Positions 40,288 through 51,325 of a stretch of DNA of 64,000 nucleotides are shown piece by piece. Within the stretch, counting starts at the first letter, position 1; every line of letters begins with the position of its first letter. The stretch is taken from positions 186,001-250,000 of the forward strand of contig NZ_CP123961.1 of NCBI RefSeq assembly GCF_036327415.1, in the 5' to 3' direction. A program made the translations under genes and the position numbers. The notes beneath the pieces are model-generated. The model made no database searches and was not told where the DNA came from. It saw only the letters and a program-made list of their open reading frames with translations. The stretch comes from Bartonella grahamii subsp. shimonis (lineage in GTDB: Bacteria; Pseudomonadota; Alphaproteobacteria; Rhizobiales; Rhizobiaceae).

Positions 40288-40892
40288 TATCTAGAATTTT
40301 TATTGGAAAGATCTTTTGAAAGTAACAAAAAAATCTGTTCAGCCAACTCTTCGGCAACACGTTTTTTTGCATCTTCTTCTGCTTGCATTGTTGCATATTC
40401 TTGGCGAAGTCGGTCAAAAGATGCGTTCATCATTGCTGTTCCTTTTGCAACAAGAGTATTTTTCATATCCTGCAAAGTGTAAGAAGCTCTGCTCATAACA
40501 GTTCCAACAGAAGGTCGTCCTTTTCGTTTTTTCTCGAAATCAACCTCTATCTGCATTGATTCTCTTGTAAAGACGGATATCTGCAATGCCAATCGATAAG
40601 CAGGGAGAGAAGGTTTACCACCCTTTCCATACAAAAGAAACAGCAGATGATTGCGCACCATTTGACCAAAACGATCCGAAGGCTCTTCCACAACAATAGA
40701 GGCGAGCTTTTGCGCAAGCCCCAAAGAAGCTTGCCCAGAAGGATCCCCAGAAACAGGATCCCCATAAGAAGCAGAATTCATTGTCATTGCACTCTGCAAC
40801 TCTTGACGATAAAGCGGTTCAACTTTGCATCCACACAACAGTGTGAATACACCAGCTAAAACGACAAGAATAAAACTTTTAAAAAACGACAT
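40284..40892 (-). CDS. lptE: LPS-assembly lipoprotein LptE
   Basis: A 202-residue outer-membrane lipoprotein that plugs the LptD barrel in lipopolysaccharide export. The signal sequence [17 protein letters not shown] ends in a lipobox. The following text ([41 protein letters not shown]) fits the rhizobial LptE family, which is poorly conserved. Next to leuS, with which it overlaps by 14 bp, is the standard position in alphaproteobacteria and strengthens the call. Confidence 0.85.
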   Translation of the reverse strand: MSFFKSFILVVLAGVFTLLCGCKVEPLYRQELQSAMTMNSASYGDPVSGDPSGQASLGLAQKLASIVVEEPSDRFGQMVRNHLLFLLYGKGGKPSLPAYRLALQISVFTRESMQIEVDFEKKRKGRPSVGTVMSRASYTLQDMKNTLVAKGTAMMNASFDRLRQEYATMQAEEDAKKRVAEELAEQIFLLLSKDLSNKNSRY

Positions 40893-43545
40893 TCACAATC
40901 CTTTGTGGAACAATAATGATTTTTTTCACAGGCTTTTCAACCAGCTGTGCCTTTACAAAATCTAAAGCCAAAACCGCTTCTTTAATCATCGTTTCATTCG
41001 CTGTTGCTGCAACGGTCACCTCACCGCGTTTTTTGCCATTAATTTGTACTGGCAAAGTATAGCTTTCTTCAACAGTTAACGCGCGATCATAAACAGGCCA
41101 AGCAAACGCAGATATTAAAGTTTTTCCCCCTAAAGCAGCATGACATTCTTCCGCTAAATGGGGCATCATCGGTGCAATCATAGCAAGAAAAAAATCCATG
41201 GCTTGACGTAAAGAAGCTTTCATTTCATCGTCAACATCTGCCACCTTATTTAACAAAGGTGCCATAACATTCAAGAATTCATAAAGGCGTGCAATAGCCC
41301 GATTAAAAGCAAATTTTTCCAAATCATCTTCCACAGCGCAAAGCGTGCGATGTGCGACCTTTGAGAGTTCCAAAGCCACCCCCTGATGCCCTGCACAAGG
41401 CGCCACATCCTTTAAAACAGAAGCACTTAAGGCCACATGGCGCCAAACACGCTGAACAAAGCGATGGGCTCCTTCAACACCTGATTCTGTCCAGATGACA
41501 TCCCGCTCTGGGGGGGAATCTGACAACACAAACCAGCGCACAGTATCAGCGCCATAGGATGCAATAATATCATCAGGATCAACGACATTCTTTTTTGATT
41601 TTGACATTTTCTCAATCAAACCAATCGTCACTTCACTTTGATCAGTTAATTTATAAGCCTGTCGCTTTCCATCTTTTTCAACAATCGAAATTTCTGCTGG
41701 AGAAACCCACCCTTGATCATCCCGATAGGTTTCATGCACCACCATCCCTTGGGTAAAAAGCCCCTTAAAAGGCTCATCTACTGTCACATGACCAACCAAT
41801 TTCATAGCACGCATAAAAAAGCGCGCATAAAGAAGATGCAAAATGGCATGCTCAATTCCACCAATATATTGTTGCACAGGCAACCATTCAGCTGTTGCTT
41901 GTTTGTCAACAGGTTCTTGCGCAAAAGGAGCCGTAAAGCGTGCATAATACCAAGAAGAGTCCACAAATGTATCCATGGTATCGGTTTCACGTTTGGCAGA
42001 TTGTCCACAGGAAGGACAAGTAACATTCTGCCATGTTTCATGCCGCGCAAGAGGATTGCCCGGTTGATCAAAAGTAACATCATCAGGCAACACAACCGGT
42101 AAATCGGCGCGCGGTACTGGAACCACTCCGCAAGATGTACAATGGATCATCGGAATGGGACATCCCCAATAACGTTGACGTGAAATCCCCCAATCACGCA
42201 AACGAAATTGCACTGTTTTTTGCCCCTGAGGTTTCCCATTGAGCATTTGTTCTTCAAGCCTTTTGGCTGCTTCTTCAAAAGCTTGTTGAGGTGTCAAACC
42301 ATCCAAAAAGCTGGAGTTGATCATCACCCCATCACCCGTATAAGCGGTTTCAGCAATAACAAAATCTTCTGCCTGCTTTCCTTTTGGTAAAACCACCGGT
42401 TTTATTGGAAGATCATATTTACGCGCAAAATCGAAATCTCTCTGATCATGAGCAGGACAACCAAAAACAACCCCTGTTCCATAATCCATAAGCACAAAAT
42501 TCGCGATATAAACAGGAATATACACTGTTGAATCAAAAGGATGAACTGCCAAAAGGGGCGTAAGAAACCCTTGTTTTTCAGCTGTTTCAAGTGCTGCCAT
42601 TGTCGTTCCACCACACCGACAACTTTCGATAAAAGCACTCAACTCTTTGTCTTTTTTTGCCAAAGCTTGTGTAATGGGATGGTCAACAGACAGAGCCAAA
42701 AAGGAGGCGCCAAAAAGAGTATCAGGACGTGTTGAATAACAAACAACCTCATCAAATGTCTCACAAACATTATCAACACCACTTGCATCATCAGCATCCC
42801 CGCTCGACTTTAAAGCCCAACGAATCAGCAAACCTTGTGATTTTCCAATCCAATTTTTTTGCATCGTGCGAACTTTTTCCGGCCACTGCTTCAGCTCTTC
42901 AAGCCCAGCCAAGAGATCTTCACTAAAGTCGCTAATTTTAAAAAACCACTGCGTCAATTCACGCTGTTCCACCAACGCACCAGAACGCCATCCCTGCCCA
43001 TCAACAACCTGTTCATTTGCCAAAACAGTATGATCAACGGGGTCCCAATTCACCTTAGCCACTTTACGCGCCACCAACCCCTTTTGATAAAAATCAAGGA
43101 ACAGCATTTGTTGGCGGTGGTAATATTCTACATCACACGTTGCAAATTCACGTGACCAATCGAGTGAAAGCCCTAATTGCTTTAATTGCCCGCGCATCAC
43201 AGCAATATTTTGATAGGTCCAAGTTTTAGGATGCACTTTACTTTGCAGAGCAGCGTTTTCAGCCGGCATACCAAAAGCATCCCAGCCCATAGGATGAAGC
43301 ACATTAAAACCCTTTGCCCTTTTATAGCGTGCCACCACATCCCCCATGGCATAATTGCGCACATGTCCCATGTGAATACGGCCTGACGGATAAGGAAACA
43401 TCTCTAAAACATAATATTTTTCACGAGCATCTTCTTGAGAAGTCTGAAAAATTTTCTTTTCATCCCAAATTTCTTGCCATTTTTTCTCGCGGGCACGTGG
43501 ATTATAGCGTTCACCTATATTATAATGTTCAATCGTCATTCCCAT
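40879..43545 (-). CDS. leuS: Leucyl-tRNA synthetase
   Basis: Charges tRNA-Leu. At 888 residues it has the bacterial length. The class I motifs are [18 protein letters not shown] (HIGH box) and [16 protein letters not shown] (KMSKS loop). The editing domain shows [17 protein letters not shown]. It begins [17 protein letters not shown]; a second in-frame ATG at 43539 is also possible. Genes lptE (downstream, overlapping) and leuS are likely co-transcribed. Confidence 0.97.
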   Translation of the reverse strand: MGMTIEHYNIGERYNPRAREKKWQEIWDEKKIFQTSQEDAREKYYVLEMFPYPSGRIHMGHVRNYAMGDVVARYKRAKGFNVLHPMGWDAFGMPAENAALQSKVHPKTWTYQNIAVMRGQLKQLGLSLDWSREFATCDVEYYHRQQMLFLDFYQKGLVARKVAKVNWDPVDHTVLANEQVVDGQGWRSGALVEQRELTQWFFKISDFSEDLLAGLEELKQWPEKVRTMQKNWIGKSQGLLIRWALKSSGDADDASGVDNVCETFDEVVCYSTRPDTLFGASFLALSVDHPITQALAKKDKELSAFIESCRCGGTTMAALETAEKQGFLTPLLAVHPFDSTVYIPVYIANFVLMDYGTGVVFGCPAHDQRDFDFARKYDLPIKPVVLPKGKQAEDFVIAETAYTGDGVMINSSFLDGLTPQQAFEEAAKRLEEQMLNGKPQGQKTVQFRLRDWGISRQRYWGCPIPMIHCTSCGVVPVPRADLPVVLPDDVTFDQPGNPLARHETWQNVTCPSCGQSAKRETDTMDTFVDSSWYYARFTAPFAQEPVDKQATAEWLPVQQYIGGIEHAILHLLYARFFMRAMKLVGHVTVDEPFKGLFTQGMVVHETYRDDQGWVSPAEISIVEKDGKRQAYKLTDQSEVTIGLIEKMSKSKKNVVDPDDIIASYGADTVRWFVLSDSPPERDVIWTESGVEGAHRFVQRVWRHVALSASVLKDVAPCAGHQGVALELSKVAHRTLCAVEDDLEKFAFNRAIARLYEFLNVMAPLLNKVADVDDEMKASLRQAMDFFLAMIAPMMPHLAEECHAALGGKTLISAFAWPVYDRALTVEESYTLPVQINGKKRGEVTVAATANETMIKEAVLALDFVKAQLVEKPVKKIIIVPQRIVNVVF

Positions 43546-43703
43546 TATACTCTTCTAATAAGACAGAACCAAAAACTTGTTTTATTATGCTTGACCATGG
43601 ATTAACCTCATCGTCAACATTTTCGTGAAATATTTCCCTAAGTATTTTATAAAACTTTTAAAAAACGACCAACTCTTGAACAAAAACGGTAAAGTACAAA
43701 AAT

Positions 43704-44393
43704 ATGAATACACAAACGTCCCCCGATGCCCCTTCCATTGAAGCATGGCAAAACCTTCAAAAAGACATTGCTGAAACATGTCAAGAGCTACAACGCTCCG
43801 TAGAAGAAATTGAACTTATTGCTGTTTCAAAAACTGTTTCTGCCGCTGATATACGTCCCCTTTTGCAAGCCGGTCACTCTCAATTTGCAGAAAACCGCGT
43901 GCAAGAAGCAGCACAAAAATGGCTCGAGTTACGTCGACAATTTGAAAATATTAAACTTCATCTTATCGGTCCTCTACAATCAAATAAAGCCGCTGAAGCA
44001 GTGAAACTTTTTGATGTCATTCAAACGGTTGATCGCGAAAAAATAGCCAAAATTTTGGCGAAAGAAATGCAAAAACAAAAAAGGCATCTCCCCTGCTATG
44101 TTCAGGTCAACATTGGCTTAGAACCGCAAAAAAGTGGGGTAGCACCACAAGAAGCGACATCTTTTGTCGACCAATGCAAAAACAACTATGGACTTGATAT
44201 CATCGGTCTTATGGGCATTCCCCCTGTCGACGAAAACCCCGGCCCCTATTTCGCGCTATTAGCAAAATTAGCAAAACAAGCCGGTCTTCCAAAGCTTTCC
44301 ATGGGCATGTCCAGTGACTTCAAAACCGCTCTACAGTTTGGCTCTAACGTCCTTCGCATTGGCTCTGCTTTATTTGGAAACCGCCCTGTGTAA
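43704..44393 (+). CDS. yggS: PLP-binding homeostasis protein YggS/PROSC
   Basis: A 229-residue cytosolic protein that binds pyridoxal 5'-phosphate and buffers its pool; it has no known enzymatic activity. Family text: IELIAVSKTVSAADIRPLLQ (the PLP lysine is in VSKT), FAENRVQEA, LHLIGPLQSNKA, QVNIGLEPQKSGV, GLMGIPPVDE, LSMGMSSDFKTAL and LRIGSALFGNR. It is divergent from leuS (gap 158 bp). A decayed copy of its 3' end lies just downstream. Confidence 0.95.
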   Translation: MNTQTSPDAPSIEAWQNLQKDIAETCQELQRSVEEIELIAVSKTVSAADIRPLLQAGHSQFAENRVQEAAQKWLELRRQFENIKLHLIGPLQSNKAAEAVKLFDVIQTVDREKIAKILAKEMQKQKRHLPCYVQVNIGLEPQKSGVAPQEATSFVDQCKNNYGLDIIGLMGIPPVDENPGPYFALLAKLAKQAGLPKLSMGMSSDFKTALQFGSNVLRIGSALFGNRPV

Positions 44394-44529
44394 AGCAATT
44401 TTCCCTAATATAAATTCATTCCTCTCCATATAAATTTCCATTGAGCCCCCTACGAATAAGCCAAAAACAACAGAAATGAAAAAAATATCCCCCTAAAGCT
44501 CAATAAAAGAGCAACTCTAGCAAAAAAAT

Positions 44530-44690
44530 TCCCGTCCCTCTTTCATCCTGTTAGCAAAATAAGCAAAAAAGCTGGTCTTCTCAAATTTCTCACCAGCACA
44601 TCCACAACACGTACAATAGCTTCAAAACAGCCCTACTTAGGCTCTCATATTCTCGCATATTGGCTCTACTTCCCCTCCCCTCTGACCGCC
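44530..44690 (+). pseudogene. Decayed copy of the yggS 3' end
   Basis: Forward-strand text TTAGCAAAATAAGCAAAAAA, GCTGGTCTTC, CTTCAAAACAGCCCTAC and GCATATTGGCTCTACTT lines up in order with the last ~130 bp of yggS (TTAGCAAAATTAGCAAAACA, GCCGGTCTTC, CTTCAAAACCGCTCTAC, GCATTGGCTCTGCTTT). Small insertions and many changes abolish the frame. It lies about 150 bp after the intact stop. Confidence 0.75.
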
Positions 44691-45458
44691 TCTCCACCAA
44701 AAGCAACATAAAAATAAATCCTTATACAAAGGCAAAATGATAAGAGAGGCGTTGCGCATTCATGAAAAAACTATTGCAAAATCACTAATAGCAAAAGAAT
44801 ATTTAGCCTCAGCTTCACAAAGGCCCTTATTAAAAACCACGAATTCTCTTAAACTTCTCCAACACGCGTAAACAATTTCCCCGCATGCCAATGGTGTAAA
44901 GCAGGCAAAAAAGGCTTATGGCTGTATAATACAGTAACAAAACTCTTTCATGTAAGTCACTTGAGCAAAATAAACATCTCAAATGCCCACTAGAGCACCA
45001 AGAGCCACGCTAACCAACATGACAGAAATCTATAAGATCACAACGATAGCATAGAGGCTTTCCATGCTCTACAAAGCGTAACATACGGTCAATATTCGCC
45101 TGAAAAATAAAAAAATGAATCCCATGTATATACGCATAGTATATGCATACAAAACAATGGCAATGAAACTGATCTCAATAACGATATTCCTTTATCGTTA
45201 TTCCTTTGTCTTTCTCGTAAACAAAGAGAAAAATACCAATTTTTCAGATGCACATTTTTCTAATTTTAAACTAATTAAAAAATAATACTATTATTTTTTA
45301 AGAAAATTTCATATATACACAATGTATATATTATTTATACAGTATTTTTATTGTTATTTTTAAAGTTTACCTTTGATACTGATCTAAAATACGTGATAGC
45401 CATTTGAAATGTATCATTGTGATAATATTTTAGTATAGATAATTCAAGGAAGATTAAA
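44691..45458. other. AT-rich spacer with a strong inverted repeat
   Basis: No gene is seen. At 45311-45331 ATATATACA and TGTATATAT form a perfect 9-bp inverted repeat with a 3-base centre, 128 bp before the start of the bacteriocin-like frame. A second imperfect palindrome (GCATAGTATATGC) lies near 45135. These look like operator- or promoter-type elements for the downstream small genes. Confidence 0.5.
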
Positions 45459-45730
45459 ATGAGAAATTTTGCTTCAGGTTTAACTTATACGATAAATGAT
45501 TCAACACCTATCATTTATGGAAATGCATGTAGTCCTAATGCTTTTATGTCTCACATAGGTGCAAGGGGGTTGCATGGAGCTTTTGATGGAGGAGTAGGCG
45601 GAGCACATTTGGTGGTATGTCTGGAGGACCAGCGGAGGCGCTTTCAGGTGACCTCTTAGGCGCCGCAGGTGGATTCTTAGCAGGTGGTCTTTGGGCTTTT
45701 GGAGAAAAAGCTTGGGAGTGTTGGTTCTAA
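45459..45730 (+). pseudogene. Glycine-rich bacteriocin-like peptide gene with one frameshift
   Basis: AAGGAAG precedes ATG 45459 by seven bases. The first 49 codons read MRNFASGLTYTINDS, IIYGNACSPNAFMSHIG and LHGAFDGGVGGA. One base appears missing near 45604; in the shifted frame the text continues FGGMSGGPAEALSGDLLGAA and GGFLAGGLWAFGEKAWECWF to TAA 45728-45730. The joined product would be 90 residues, dense in Gly-Gly and GxxxG motifs, with two Cys. This composition is typical of class II bacteriocins/colicin V-like microcins and of helical membrane peptides. No dedicated ABC exporter is nearby. Bacteriocin is an inference from composition and context, not from a recognised family. Confidence 0.55.
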
Positions 45731-45863
45731 TTTATAGAGAATAGCGACAAAGATATCTCTGAAATTAGTATTTTTGTAAATATATTCGAAAGAATATACC
45801 AAATATCTATGGACAAAATAATTTTCAGAGATATCTACTATATAAAATATTATTTTTTCTATA

Positions 45864-46046
45864 ATGGATATTCTTTATAAAGTTACAAGATTGTTCTTAA
45901 TACTTGTTGTATTTATCCCTATATATGCTACTTTTGTTAAAACATTCGGTGGTTGGAGTTAGAAACTATCTATAATAACAGGATTATTTGTGGGAATTCT
46001 ATTTTTTATTTCTGATAGTTTATGTAGATATTTTGGTTTATATTAA
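45864..46046 (+). pseudogene. Two-segment membrane peptide with in-frame TAG, possible immunity gene
   Basis: From ATG 45864 the frame reads MDILYKVTRLFLILVVFIPI YATFVKTFGGWS, a TAG at 45960-45962, then in the same frame KLSIITGLFVGILFFISDSL CRYFGLY to TAA 46044-46046. Without the stop it is a 60-residue protein with two membrane helices and basic ends, the layout of many bacteriocin immunity proteins. It lies 133 bp after the bacteriocin-like gene. The ribosome-binding site is poor. Confidence 0.4.
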
Positions 46047-46119
46047 TCTTTATTGGATGAGTTGCGAGCACGCTGAATAAAGTAGCAACGATACTATTAA
46101 TGAGTGATCATGATTTATA

Positions 46120-46269
46120 ATGACAGATTTTATCTCTAAAATTATTGAATCGCTTATAGCAACATTTTTTTTTGGTTTAATATATATTTTTTATTATAAT
46201 TTTATTTCTTATAGTTGGAAAGATTCTCTAAAAATCATTATTAATAAGCTCAATATTCTTTCTTGTTAG
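46120..46269 (+). CDS. Hypothetical 49-residue membrane peptide
   Basis: It reads MTDFISKIIESLIATFFFGL with IYIFYYNFISYSWKDSLKII, one or two hydrophobic helices and a basic tail. Beyond its stop another frame continues with hydrophobic text (FYLTILVYIFYNRHF), so it may be a truncated larger protein. No family is recognised. It lies third in a row of small membrane-type frames after the glycine-rich peptide. Confidence 0.35.
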   Translation: MTDFISKIIESLIATFFFGLIYIFYYNFISYSWKDSLKIIINKLNILSC

Positions 46270-46548
46270 TCTTTTATTTAACTATATTGGTTTATATCTT
46301 TTATAATAGACATTTTTTAATGTCTTTATGCGTTTACAAAAAGCTCTATATCGCAATAGGTTTTGCCACATTTGAGTATCCTAAAAGCATAGAATACTCT
46401 CTTAAATATCATCACATCAGATTTAAAAATTGACTATACCAATCTTTGTCATTTAGTCTAACCTCACAATGAAAAGCTTTTGGGAAAACTCTGCCACAAA
46501 TATAAAAATACAATGGCTGATTTTTCTAAAAAATAAAAAGAGGGAAGC

Positions 46549-48492
46549 ATGACTGAAAAAATCTATCCAATATCAGAAGAGATCAAAAAAAATACTTTAC
46601 TCGATGAGAAAACTTATCAACAGTGGTATCGAGAAAGCATCAATGATCCAGAAAGCTTCTGGGCCAAGCATGGTCAACGCATTGAATGGTTTAAACCTTT
46701 TACAAAAGTAAAAAACACTTCTTTTAACGGAGATGTATCAATTAAATGGTACGAAGATGGGATAACAAATGTTGCCTATAATTGTATTGATCGCCACCTG
46801 AAAGCCCATGGAAATCACATTGCGCTCATTTGGGAGGGAGATAATCCTTATCATGATAAAAAAATAACCTATAATGAGCTTTATGAACATGTTTGTCGTT
46901 TTGCCAATCTTTTGAAAAGTCGTGGCATTAAGAAAGGCGATAAAGTAACCATTTATCTCCCCATGATTCCCGAAGCAGCCTATGCTATGCTCGCGTGTGC
47001 CCGCATTGGTGCTGTTCATTCGGTTATTTTTGCAGGCTTTTCTGCTGAGGCAATAGCAGGGCGCCTTGTTGACTGCGAATCAACCTTCATCATTACCGCT
47101 GATCACGGCTTGCGTGGCGGCAAACGAATCAACTTAAAAGACAATGTTGACCATGCTATTGAGATAGCAGCGCGCCAAAACGTGCATGTAGACCAAGTCA
47201 TGGTTATACGGCGGACTTGTGGACCCATTCAATGGATAGAGGGGCGTGATTTTTGGTACCACAAAGAGATCGCTCATGCCAAAATAGACTGCCCACCAGA
47301 ACCAATGAATGCTGAAGATCCGCTTTTTATACTTTATACTTCCGGCTCCACCGGCAAACCCAAAGGTGTTTTACATACCACAGCGGGCTATCTTGTTTAT
47401 GCCGCGATGACACATCAATATGTTTTTGATTACCACCCTGATGAAATTTACTGGTGTACAGCTGATATTGGTTGGATTACCGGTCATTCTTACTTGGTTT
47501 ATGGACCTTTATGCAATGGTGCGACCACTTTAATGTTTGAAGGCACACCAACCTTTCCTGACAAAGGAAGATTTTGGGAAATTGTTGACAAGCATCAAGT
47601 CAATACACTCTATACCGCACCAACAGCTATCCGCGCCTTAATGGGAGCAGGTAATTCGTTTGTTGAACACTCAAAAAGAACATCGTTGCGTCTTTTAGGC
47701 ACGGTAGGAGAACCGATTAACCCCGAAGCATGGGAATGGTTTTATCATACAGTTGGAAATGACCGTTGTCCGATTCTCGATACATGGTGGCAAACTGAAA
47801 CAGGAGGACATATGATCACGCCTTTGCCTGGTGCAATACCTCTCAAAGCAGGGTCAGCCACACGTCCTTTTTTTGGTATTCAACCCCAAATTGTTGATGC
47901 CCAAGGCAATGTTTTAGAAGGTGAAGCAGAAGGCAATCTTTGTATCAGTGATTCATGGCCCGGACAAATGCGCACGCTTTATAAAGATCATGAGCGCTTT
48001 ATTCAAACGTATTTTTCTACTTATAACGGAAAATATTTTTCAGGTGATGGCTGTAGGCGCGATAGTGACGGCTATTATTGGATTACAGGGCGAGTTGATG
48101 ACATTCTCAATGTCTCGGGGCACAGGTTAGGAACTGCTGAAATTGAATCAGCCCTTGTTTCTCATCCCGCTGTATCAGAAGCAGCTATTGTGGGTTATCC
48201 GCATCCCATTAAAGGACAAGGAATTTATAGTTTTGTGACCCTCATGGAAGGGACAGCGCCAAGTGAAGAATTGCAAAAAGGCCTTATTAAACATGTAAGA
48301 CAAGAAATAGGTTCTATTGCCATATTGGATAAAATTCAGTTTGCTCCACAGCTTCCCAAAACGCGATCAGGAAAAATTATGAGACGTATTTTACGAAAAA
48401 TAGCCGAAAACGATTTTGATACTCTTGGAGATATTTCAACCCTTGCCGAACCACAAGTTGTTGAAGATCTGATTGCCAACCGACAAAGCTAA
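46549..48492 (+). CDS. acs: Acetyl-CoA synthetase
   Basis: Activates acetate with ATP and CoA to acetyl-CoA through acetyl-AMP. At 647 residues it has the standard length. The AMP-binding motif is [16 protein letters not shown], followed by [33 protein letters not shown], the hinge [20 protein letters not shown] and the acetylatable lysine region [17 protein letters not shown]. The ribosome-binding site GAGGGAAGC lies before ATG 46549. It is monocistronic; the following spacer 48493-49043 shows no gene. Confidence 0.96.
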   Translation: MTEKIYPISEEIKKNTLLDEKTYQQWYRESINDPESFWAKHGQRIEWFKPFTKVKNTSFNGDVSIKWYEDGITNVAYNCIDRHLKAHGNHIALIWEGDNPYHDKKITYNELYEHVCRFANLLKSRGIKKGDKVTIYLPMIPEAAYAMLACARIGAVHSVIFAGFSAEAIAGRLVDCESTFIITADHGLRGGKRINLKDNVDHAIEIAARQNVHVDQVMVIRRTCGPIQWIEGRDFWYHKEIAHAKIDCPPEPMNAEDPLFILYTSGSTGKPKGVLHTTAGYLVYAAMTHQYVFDYHPDEIYWCTADIGWITGHSYLVYGPLCNGATTLMFEGTPTFPDKGRFWEIVDKHQVNTLYTAPTAIRALMGAGNSFVEHSKRTSLRLLGTVGEPINPEAWEWFYHTVGNDRCPILDTWWQTETGGHMITPLPGAIPLKAGSATRPFFGIQPQIVDAQGNVLEGEAEGNLCISDSWPGQMRTLYKDHERFIQTYFSTYNGKYFSGDGCRRDSDGYYWITGRVDDILNVSGHRLGTAEIESALVSHPAVSEAAIVGYPHPIKGQGIYSFVTLMEGTAPSEELQKGLIKHVRQEIGSIAILDKIQFAPQLPKTRSGKIMRRILRKIAENDFDTLGDISTLAEPQVVEDLIANRQS

Positions 48493-49043
48493 AAAAACAC
48501 GACGAAATACAACATACGGTGGTTTTTGTGTTTTTGCTAAAATTATTCTAGCATTGTTACGAAAACCACCCATGAGAATAAAAAACTAAACAACGCATAT
48601 GCTCTCCCTAACAACAAACGCTTTTCTTCATAACAAATAAGAAATAATTGAAGAAAAAACTTCACGATTGAAATATGCCAAGATTGGAATATGAATGCGG
48701 ATAAAAATAAGAAAGTAAGATAAAAAGAGCAACATAGCTTTTTAAAATCGCCCAATACCCACTCAATACAAAAAAGCCTTTGAGAAAGAAGGAAAAATAG
48801 TTCCGATGTTTATGCTAGAATCACTTTGAAATTCCTGCTAAAATCATAAATAAAGTTAAAAAGAGAAAGTATAAGTGATAATATTCTTGAGCAAAAATAT
48901 TTATCTATAACAAGGGTATATAACAAATATTGAAAACCATGAAATCTAAAATAAACAAGCTTACAACAAAAGCCTAACGCGATGAGAAAGCAAAAATTTT
49001 TAGAATAGATGATGCAATATAAAATCAGGAGTAATAATAAAAA
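48493..49043. other. Spacer between acs and ftsE
   Basis: AT-rich sequence without supportable genes. Just after acs, AAAAAACAC and GTGTTTTT could pair across a long loop as a weak terminator. The remainder should hold the ftsE promoter. Confidence 0.4.
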
Positions 49044-49703
49044 GTGATTCATTTTGAAAATGTCGGTCTACGCTATGGAATGGGACCTGAGGTCCTTCGT
49101 GATATTAGCTTTCATATTCCTCCTGGATCATTTCAATTTCTCACTGGCGCCTCTGGAGCAGGGAAAACGTCGTTGATGCGTCTTATGTTTTTGGCACTCA
49201 GACCCACCCGCGGTCATATTGATCTCTTTGGAACAGACACAGCATTACTCAAACGTCAAGAGCTCCCTGCGCTGCGACAACGTATCGGTGTGGTTTTTCA
49301 AGATTTTCGTTTACTCGACCACATGACCACTTATGAAAATGTCTCCTTACCTTTACGCATTAAAGGACAAGAAGAAGCAACCTATCGCAGTGAAGTAGAA
49401 GATCTTCTCTGTTGGGTAGGCCTGGGAGATCATATTCATGTTTTACCACCAGTTCTTTCCGGCGGAGAAAAACAAAGGGTAGCCATTGCACGCGCGCTCA
49501 TTGATCAACCTGAAATTCTACTTGCCGATGAACCCACTGGAAATGTCGATCCGCCCTTGGCAAAACGCCTACTCCGTTTGTTTATTGAATTAAATCGTTT
49601 TGGAACAGCTGTTATCATTGCTACCCATGATATTGCCTTAATGGAACAAGTTGCAGCACGACGTATGCTTCTCCATAACGGACGGATGACAATTCATGAA
49701 TAA
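49044..49703 (+). CDS. ftsE: Cell division ATP-binding protein FtsE
   Basis: The ATPase of the FtsEX complex, which controls peptidoglycan hydrolases at the division septum. The 219 residues carry Walker A GASGAGKTS, Q-loop VVFQDFRLLDHMT, signature LSGGEKQR, Walker B ILLADEPTGNVD and the switch His in IATHDIAL. It begins at a GTG (reading MIHFENVGLRYG); CAGGAG is about a dozen bases upstream, a rather long spacing. It overlaps ftsX by eight bases. Confidence 0.95.
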   Translation: MIHFENVGLRYGMGPEVLRDISFHIPPGSFQFLTGASGAGKTSLMRLMFLALRPTRGHIDLFGTDTALLKRQELPALRQRIGVVFQDFRLLDHMTTYENVSLPLRIKGQEEATYRSEVEDLLCWVGLGDHIHVLPPVLSGGEKQRVAIARALIDQPEILLADEPTGNVDPPLAKRLLRLFIELNRFGTAVIIATHDIALMEQVAARRMLLHNGRMTIHE

Positions 49704-50649
49704 GTCTTTCCCCATTTTTATAAGCAATAAAAAAAATACAACAGCGATTATTCCCAGTGATAATATTTCTGGAAAAGCATTGGTTGCCGTGATTGCTATT
49801 ATGACATTCCTTTCAAGCCTCACCTTAATCGGTGTTGATTTAGTCCAACGTGCCGCCCAAAATTGGAGTAATCAGATTAGCTATGAAGCAACAATACAAA
49901 TACGCCCCATTGACAATGTTGATATCAACAAAGCACTCCATGATGCCGTACAATTGGTTAAAACATTTTCTGGTGTACAAGATGCAAAAATTGTTGACCA
50001 AAAAGCTACCGAAAAGTTACTGGAGCCATGGCTTGGAACAGGCTTCAATTTCAATGAACTGCCTCTTCCCCGCCTTATCATTGTAACCCTGAATGGAGAT
50101 AAAAAAATCAATTTTGCAGCCATTAATCACGCCATTAAAACCCAAATTCCAGGAGGTCAATTTGATGATCACCGTGTTTGGGTCCATCGTTTTGTGACCA
50201 TGGCACACACCACTGTTTTCATTGGTTTTTCAATTTTAGCATTGGTTCTAGGCTCTCTTATTCTTACCATCATTTTTGCCACCCGCAATGCATTGGCAGA
50301 AAATGCTCATATTATCAATGTGTTATATTTCCTTGGCACAGAAACTCTTTTTATTGCGCGTCAATTTGATTGGCATTTTTTTAAAACTGCACTGCGTGGT
50401 GCTTTATATGGTGGTCTCGCAAGCATATTTTTGTTTTCAGCCTTTTGCCTCTGGACAAATTATAACTTAGGAAGAGCAGAAGCCAGCCAAGTAACCGCTT
50501 TATTTGGGCATATTTCGATAAGTTCTATCCCTTACGGAAAAATCATTCTTCTTATTATTTTTGTTTCTTTTCTCACCACCCTTACAAACCGCATGACTAT
50601 TTTAGCGCAACTGAAAAAAATCGATCAATGTGAAAACGGTTTATTTTAA
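49696..50649 (+). CDS. ftsX: Cell division membrane protein FtsX
   Basis: The membrane partner of FtsE, 317 residues. The cytoplasmic N-terminus and first helix (ALVAVIAIMTFLSSLTLIGV) are followed by a periplasmic domain (WSNQISYEATIQIRP to FDDHRVWVHRF). Three more helices follow (TTVFIGFSILALVLGSLILT; GALYGGLASIFLFSAFCLW; IILLIIFVSFLTTLTNRM). This is the four-helix FtsX plan. It begins inside the end of ftsE, so the two are translationally coupled. Confidence 0.93.
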   Translation: MNKSFPIFISNKKNTTAIIPSDNISGKALVAVIAIMTFLSSLTLIGVDLVQRAAQNWSNQISYEATIQIRPIDNVDINKALHDAVQLVKTFSGVQDAKIVDQKATEKLLEPWLGTGFNFNELPLPRLIIVTLNGDKKINFAAINHAIKTQIPGGQFDDHRVWVHRFVTMAHTTVFIGFSILALVLGSLILTIIFATRNALAENAHIINVLYFLGTETLFIARQFDWHFFKTALRGALYGGLASIFLFSAFCLWTNYNLGRAEASQVTALFGHISISSIPYGKIILLIIFVSFLTTLTNRMTILAQLKKIDQCENGLF

Positions 50650-50653
50650 TTTT

Positions 50654-51325
50654 ATGACTCACCACTCCTGCCATTCCAACTCATTAACGCAAAACAATTT
50701 AGAACGTCCTCTTCTAAAACGGCCCCACTATAGTTGGTCCGTGTCCTTTTTATTTCGCTATTTTCCGCCGACAACACTTACTCTTGCAATCATTGTTTTC
50801 ATTTTCTGGGGCGGTTTTATTGTTTTTTCTGAAAAAACTGAAAGACTTTCTCCCCCAAAGCCTCTCCCCAAAGCTGATGCCATCATTGTGCTGACAGGCG
50901 GAGAAAACCGAATAGAGACAGGACTTAATCTCTTACAAAGGGGGCTTGGTTCACGACTCCTTATCAGTGGCGTAAACACCACAACCAATCTGAAAGGTTT
51001 CATGCATAACATGCATATTACCCCACATCTTATCTCCTGTTGCATTGATATCGGGCATCAAGCAATTAACACCAGAGGGAATGCCAAAGAAAGTGCTGCT
51101 TGGATCAAAAAACACCACTATAAAACCCTTTATATCGTCACCCATGATTACCATATGTGGCGCTCGATGCGAGAACTTAAATATTTAATGCCTGATATCC
51201 ATTTCATTGCTTATCCTGTTAAAAAGAGCGATGCTGAAAGCGCAATACAACAGATCAATCAAATCCGCATTCTTCTATTCCAATATATTAAAACGCTCCA
51301 AGTCTATATCAGAACCACCTTCTGA
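50654..51325 (+). CDS. YdcF/DUF218-family envelope protein
   Basis: A protein of about 223 residues with one N-terminal membrane helix (TLTLAIIVFIFWGGFIVF) and a DUF218 domain: DAIIVLTGGENRIETGLNLL, LLISGVN, NTRGNAKESAAWIKK and VTHDYHMWRSMREL. The family includes YdcF, SanA and ElyC, proteins linked to envelope polysaccharide metabolism. It follows ftsX by four bases in the usual alphaproteobacterial order. The next gene of that order, an acylglycerolphosphate acyltransferase (plsC), is not found here. ATG 50654 was chosen; a GTG at 50630 inside ftsX is the alternative, and neither has a strong ribosome-binding site. Confidence 0.85.
   Translation: MTHHSCHSNSLTQNNLERPLLKRPHYSWSVSFLFRYFPPTTLTLAIIVFIFWGGFIVFSEKTERLSPPKPLPKADAIIVLTGGENRIETGLNLLQRGLGSRLLISGVNTTTNLKGFMHNMHITPHLISCCIDIGHQAINTRGNAKESAAWIKKHHYKTLYIVTHDYHMWRSMRELKYLMPDIHFIAYPVKKSDAESAIQQINQIRILLFQYIKTLQVYIRTTF

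Noticed and set aside
45590..45620. Programmed frameshift in the glycine-rich gene
   Set aside because: No slippery heptamer or downstream pseudoknot is visible, and neighbouring frames are also broken, which favours decay.
45459..45659. A 66-residue ORF as a complete gene
   Set aside because: The last residues (LEDQRRRFQ) are unlike the rest, while the next frame continues the glycine-rich pattern, so a missing base is the better explanation.
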